Shown in pieces: positions 56,055-58,870 of a stretch of 58,870 nucleotides of DNA. Origin of the DNA: Lachnotalea glycerini. Lineage in GTDB: Bacteria > Bacillota > Clostridia > Lachnospirales > Lachnospiraceae. Below the pieces are notes generated by a model, which was given only the letters and a program-made list of their open reading frames with translations, did not search any database and was not told the origin of the DNA. How positions within the stretch are numbered: position 1 is the stretch's first letter; each line of letters opens with the position of its first letter. The stretch is taken from NCBI RefSeq assembly GCF_003201285.1, contig NZ_QICS01000001.1, positions 982,311-1,041,180 of the forward strand. The letters run 5' to 3'. The position numbers and the translations under genes were made by a program.

Positions 56055-57920
56055 CTACCTTGTTATAATTTTCAGAAGCTCAATAAATCCTGCTCCACTT
56101 TGTTCACTTGCAAGAACTTCTCTTACTGTTACTGGCCTGTCGGTTATTATGTTATCTACATCAAGAAGCTTCATTCTTTCTATATCACTCCTCGAATTAA
56201 CTGTCCAGACATGCACCTCTTTACCACAGCTATGAGCTGCTGTAATTACCTTTTTGGTCGCATAGGTATGCTTTATACTTAAGAAATCAGCATTGACGTT
56301 ATTTTCAAAGTTTCCATATGCCATCTTAAGGATATACCCTGTTCTGATGTCAGGATTAATCTCTTTCACGTCACCAAGCAATGCATAATCCATTGAAGTA
56401 ATAACACAAAAATCCTGAGCATCATTTTCTTCAATTACCTCAAGAACACGTTGAGCTATATTTTCATTATGTCTATTATTTTTTATCTCAATGTTTAGAT
56501 TCAGCTTTCCCTTGCAATACTCAATCACCTCATCTAATGTCGGGATTTTCTCCCCTGCGAACTTACTTCCAAACTTACTTCCTGCATCTAATCTAGCTAC
56601 TTCATCATAATTAACTTCCCAAATATATTTGTTATAGCCCGTTGTTCTTTTTAAACTAGAATCATGCAATAAAACAACAACACCATCTCTCGTCTCCTGA
56701 ACATCAATTTCAGCGTAATCTGCCTTTACCTCTACGGCTGCCTTTAATGCTATCATTGTATTTTCCGGTGCATATGAGGCTCCGCCTCTATGAGCTGTAA
56801 CTTGAGTTGTTACTAATATCTCTTGCGCTATTTGTGTACTCTTTTCAATCATCTTATAGCTATATACGAATTCAATCACTACAATCAACAGACTAATCAT
56901 AAAGGTTGCCGCTTTGAAAGTTTTATTTGTCAACGCAGTATAAATATTTAATTCATCCTTATATTCCTCAAGTGTATTAAAACGATAAAGCGAATAAATA
57001 CTAAATATAAATGCTATATTTCCTGCTATCCCGACCATATTACTAAAAAAACCACTTAATAATTTAATCCAGTCGTATACAATCAGCAAATTGGCAAGTG
57101 CAACATCCGAGCTATACAATAATGATATAATCAAGGCAGAAATTACAATTGCAAGAGCATTTATAAGCAAAATAAATATAGACAGCATGATATTCCATTC
57201 AATCAAATAACGAAAAGATTTCTTTGCTTTTCCACCAATGACACGAAAGCTAACCAAAAATGCATCAATTGCATTTTTTTCTCCCAGCGTAACAAAAGGA
57301 AAAATAAATGCTGAGAGCAGACTTACTACTAATATAACAAAAATCAACAAGTAAATCATATCCTTATAATGGAAGCTCTCATAAATAGATTGTGCTAAAT
57401 AATTTAATATTTTTATGCTTGAAACTTCTTGAATTATAAAGTGAATACTAATAAAAGGTACTATCATTAGTCCAGGAATTACCTTTAAAATATTCCCGTC
57501 CTTTATTATTTTACCAACCTTAAATATTCCTACTAAAAATATCTTATACGCTTTTAGTTGAACATTATAATTAGAGGCTCTATAATTTTCCAGCAAACAG
57601 ATAATTTCAAATCCAACCAATACAATCATGATTAACATATTTGCAGTAATTAGTAAAATTGAAATAGGATTTTTAATAAAGGACATTACATTTTCAGCCG
57701 TTATATAACTATATCCAGCTTTCTTTAATGCAAAATCTATACTTGATGAATAGAAGTTATAGACAATGAGAATAGACGCTGCATGATAGCATAGCAAAAA
57801 AACTATCAACTCTTCAAAATTTATTTTAATTATTTTCCATGTATTTTTGATAAGAAATATCATTCCACATAATCTCACATTTTTATTAATTTTTTTCTTA
57901 TTCCTAATATATTCTATCAT
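56055..57920 (-). CDS. membrane-fused glycerophosphodiester phosphodiesterase
   Basis: A protein of about 620 residues. The N-terminal half (about 30-345) has eight or so spans of the glycerophosphodiesterase membrane domain type. The C-terminal half is GDPD: catalytic His in TAHRGGASYAPENTMIALKAA, metal-binding EIDVQETRDGVVVLLHDSSLKRTTGY, NLNIEIKN and TGYILKMAYGN. It hydrolyses glycerophosphodiesters, possibly from lipid or lipoteichoic-acid turnover, at the membrane. The start is uncertain: ATG 57920, TTG 57938 and ATG 57863 are all possible, none with a strong Shine-Dalgarno. Confidence 0.85.
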   Translation of the reverse strand: MIEYIRNKKKINKNVRLCGMIFLIKNTWKIIKINFEELIVFLLCYHAASILIVYNFYSSSIDFALKKAGYSYITAENVMSFIKNPISILLITANMLIMIVLVGFEIICLLENYRASNYNVQLKAYKIFLVGIFKVGKIIKDGNILKVIPGLMIVPFISIHFIIQEVSSIKILNYLAQSIYESFHYKDMIYLLIFVILVVSLLSAFIFPFVTLGEKNAIDAFLVSFRVIGGKAKKSFRYLIEWNIMLSIFILLINALAIVISALIISLLYSSDVALANLLIVYDWIKLLSGFFSNMVGIAGNIAFIFSIYSLYRFNTLEEYKDELNIYTALTNKTFKAATFMISLLIVVIEFVYSYKMIEKSTQIAQEILVTTQVTAHRGGASYAPENTMIALKAAVEVKADYAEIDVQETRDGVVVLLHDSSLKRTTGYNKYIWEVNYDEVARLDAGSKFGSKFAGEKIPTLDEVIEYCKGKLNLNIEIKNNRHNENIAQRVLEVIEENDAQDFCVITSMDYALLGDVKEINPDIRTGYILKMAYGNFENNVNADFLSIKHTYATKKVITAAHSCGKEVHVWTVNSRSDIERMKLLDVDNIITDRPVTVREVLASEQSGAGFIELLKIITR

Positions 57921-57974
57921 CTTTTTTATTATAGTCAATTTTATTTCTTTATTTATTTCATCTTTTATTTATTA

Positions 57975-58001
57975 ACCATTTCTTATTATTAACATAAACT
58001 A
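57975..58001 (+). promoter_or_regulatory. candidate mother-cell (sigma-K/E-type) promoter of cotJ
   Basis: AC (57975-57976), 16 nt, then CATAAACTA (57993-58001). The -10-like element fits the CATA-N3-TA of sigma-K and largely that of sigma-E. It lies about 31 nt before cotJA. In Bacillus the cotJ operon is read by a mother-cell sigma factor. Confidence 0.5.
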
Positions 58002-58032
58002 TTTATGACTAAACGTTTTAAGGAGTGTTATT

Positions 58033-58281
58033 TTGGAAAGATATTCAAAACAAGATTGTTTAAACCCTAGAACTGCTCATCCTTCCTGTGGGTGTGGACA
58101 TAAACAAAAAATGCAGCCTGATATGATGCCAAACTGTGACTCAATGGAGCATTTAGCGTTAGCTATGTGCTATGTTCCATGGCAGCATTGGGATAAAATA
58201 TATGATTTAGAGAAAGGCTTAGAGTGTGGAACTATTTTTCCTGAACTAAATAAACCTTTCTTAGGAAGCAGGTGTTGCTAG
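58033..58281 (+). CDS. cotJA: spore coat-associated protein CotJA
   Basis: An 82-residue protein with a Cys-rich N-terminal half (NPRTAHPSCGCGHKQ) and the conserved CotJA core MEHLALAMCYVPWQHWDKIYDLEKGLECGTIFPELNKPFLG. The start is TTG at 58033, with AAGGAG seven nt upstream. It assembles in the coat with CotJB and CotJC. Its stop is directly followed by the cotJB ATG. Confidence 0.92.
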   Translation: MERYSKQDCLNPRTAHPSCGCGHKQKMQPDMMPNCDSMEHLALAMCYVPWQHWDKIYDLEKGLECGTIFPELNKPFLGSRCC

Positions 58282-58545
58282 ATGAATCAAAATATGGATA
58301 AGAACAGTTTATTAAAGAAGATTTTTGCAGTAAGCTTTGCTATTAACGATTGTACATTATATTTGGATACTCATCCTTGTGATGAAGAAGCTCTAACTTG
58401 CATTAATGAATTAATACCAATCAGGCGTAACCTATTAGAAAAATATTCTCAATGCTTTGGTCCTTTGACTATTGACAGTGTAATGCCTACCAAAAAATGG
58501 GAATGGGCATTTGGCCCTATGCCATGGGAAGGAGGATGTCAATAA
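58282..58545 (+). CDS. cotJB: spore coat protein CotJB
   Basis: An 87-residue protein with the family core INDCTLYLDTHPCDEEALTCINELIPIRRNLLEKYSQCFGPLT and the C-terminal WEWAFGPMPWEGGCQ. It joins the coat with CotJA. Its stop codon overlaps the next ATG by one nt. Confidence 0.92.
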   Translation: MNQNMDKNSLLKKIFAVSFAINDCTLYLDTHPCDEEALTCINELIPIRRNLLEKYSQCFGPLTIDSVMPTKKWEWAFGPMPWEGGCQ

Positions 58546-58655
58546 TGTGGAATTATGAAAAAAGATTGCAATACCCTGTAAATATTACAAAAACAAATGC
58601 TAAACTAGCTCAGATTATTATTACGCAATACGGTGGACTGTATTGTTATAAGTGA
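58545..58655 (+). pseudogene. cotJC: cotJC remnant, truncated after about 31 codons
   Basis: ATG at 58545 opens MWNYEKRLQYPVNITKTNAK and continues to ITQYGG, the normal start of CotJC, a manganese-catalase-like coat protein of about 190-200 residues. After QYGG the family continues with PDGEL; here it runs LYCYK and stops at 58655. A terminator follows at 58674. All catalytic parts are missing, so the gene is broken, probably by deletion next to a mobile element. Confidence 0.8.
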
Positions 58656-58673
58656 TAGGAATTTTACAAAAAT

Positions 58674-58695
58674 AAAAAGAGCTTATGCTCTTTTT
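58674..58695 (+). terminator. terminator after the cotJ remnant
   Basis: AAAAAGAGC and GCTCTTTTT form a 9-bp stem with a 4-nt loop, then T-rich sequence. It closes the truncated cotJ operon. Confidence 0.75.
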
Positions 58696-58700
58696 ATATA

Positions 58701-58870
58701 GAGACTGTTTCAAGTTTTGTGTAAACACAAAAAACTGACATAAGATATGTTGATAGTTATTTAAGGGCAGAGTCGATTACAATGGTTCTGCCCTTACTTG
58801 CATTATACAAGGATTTTTTTGCATGTCAATGAAACCTTTCAGAATCTAACTAGATTTAAAGATTTCGTGA
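58701..58870. mobile_element. possible IS256-family terminal region
   Basis: GAGACTGTTTCAAGTTTTGT and the following GTAAACAC resemble the terminal inverted repeat of IS256-type elements (GAGACTGT..., rich in T, then TGTGTAAA). A hairpin AAGGGCAGAG/TTCTGCCCTT lies further in. No transposase is visible because the window ends. The assignment is inference; the other end and a target duplication would be outside. Confidence 0.4.

Noticed and set aside
1-58870. CRISPR arrays, tRNA or rRNA genes, phage genes
   Set aside because: No regularly spaced direct repeats, no cloverleaf-like blocks with GTTCGAATC-type arms, and no phage structural genes were noticed. Absence is from reading only.

Overview
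The window is AT-rich DNA from a spore-forming Gram-positive anaerobe of the Clostridia. Lachnospirales/Lachnospiraceae is the best fit. The reasons are spore-coat cotJ genes, an acc/fab fatty-acid cluster with FabK in place of FabI and with AccD fused to AccA, NiaR, luxS, many MATE pumps and YtrA-type GntR regulators. Most genes lie on the minus strand. No rRNA, tRNA or CRISPR array was seen.

Layout: 1-6740 has a possible IS200/IS605-like end, rpsU, alaS, and a GntR/ATPase/permease module with its operator-promoter. 6820-9000 has tyrS, an unannotated 47-residue membrane protein and an LprI-like anchored protein. 9100-14500 has rnhA, a membrane MutS-like ATPase, a metallo-beta-lactamase-fold protein and a zinc-type ABC uptake operon with a Fur-family-like palindrome on its -10. 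14533-17465 is a very AT-rich four-gene ABC exporter operon. 17585-25360 has a Zur-like Fur regulator, a MATE pump, an RluA-family synthase, a UPF0303 protein, trpS with a hairpin leader, a large GT-C-like membrane protein and luxS. 25415-29870 has a second MATE pump, mutY, a DUF3298-type lipoprotein and a cytoplasmic subtilase. 29992-39311 is the fatty-acid synthesis operon, acpP-fabK-fabD-fabG-fabF-accB-fabZ-accC-accDA plus a second FabK/NMO-like flavoprotein, read from one promoter with two FabT-like boxes.

39600-47330 has a zinc-ribbon protein, a disordered KDY-repeat protein, a DUF1292 protein, a UvrD-type helicase with a small partner, niaR, and a second GntR/ABC module whose last permease has an in-frame stop. 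47340-49440 has a structured intergenic segment and two tandem proteins made of carboxypeptidase-regulatory-like beta-sandwich repeats, without signal peptides, behind a sigma-K-like promoter. 49545-57920 has a YitT protein, gltX, a flavodoxin, a PdaA-like deacetylase lipoprotein, a third MATE pump, a VanZ protein and a membrane-fused glycerophosphodiesterase. The right edge has cotJA-cotJB, a cotJC remnant cut at about codon 31, and what looks like an IS256-type terminal repeat.

The strongest leads are regulatory: (i) tandem TTTGAT-N3-CAAA boxes at the fatty-acid promoter; (ii) shared operator halves in two separate GntR/ABC modules, one of them decaying; (iii) a mother-cell promoter in front of secretion-signal-free repeat proteins, suggesting a spore-surface pair; (iv) a multi-hairpin intergenic element at 47359-47490. 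All assignments come from reading the sequence and recalling family features. No database search was run.
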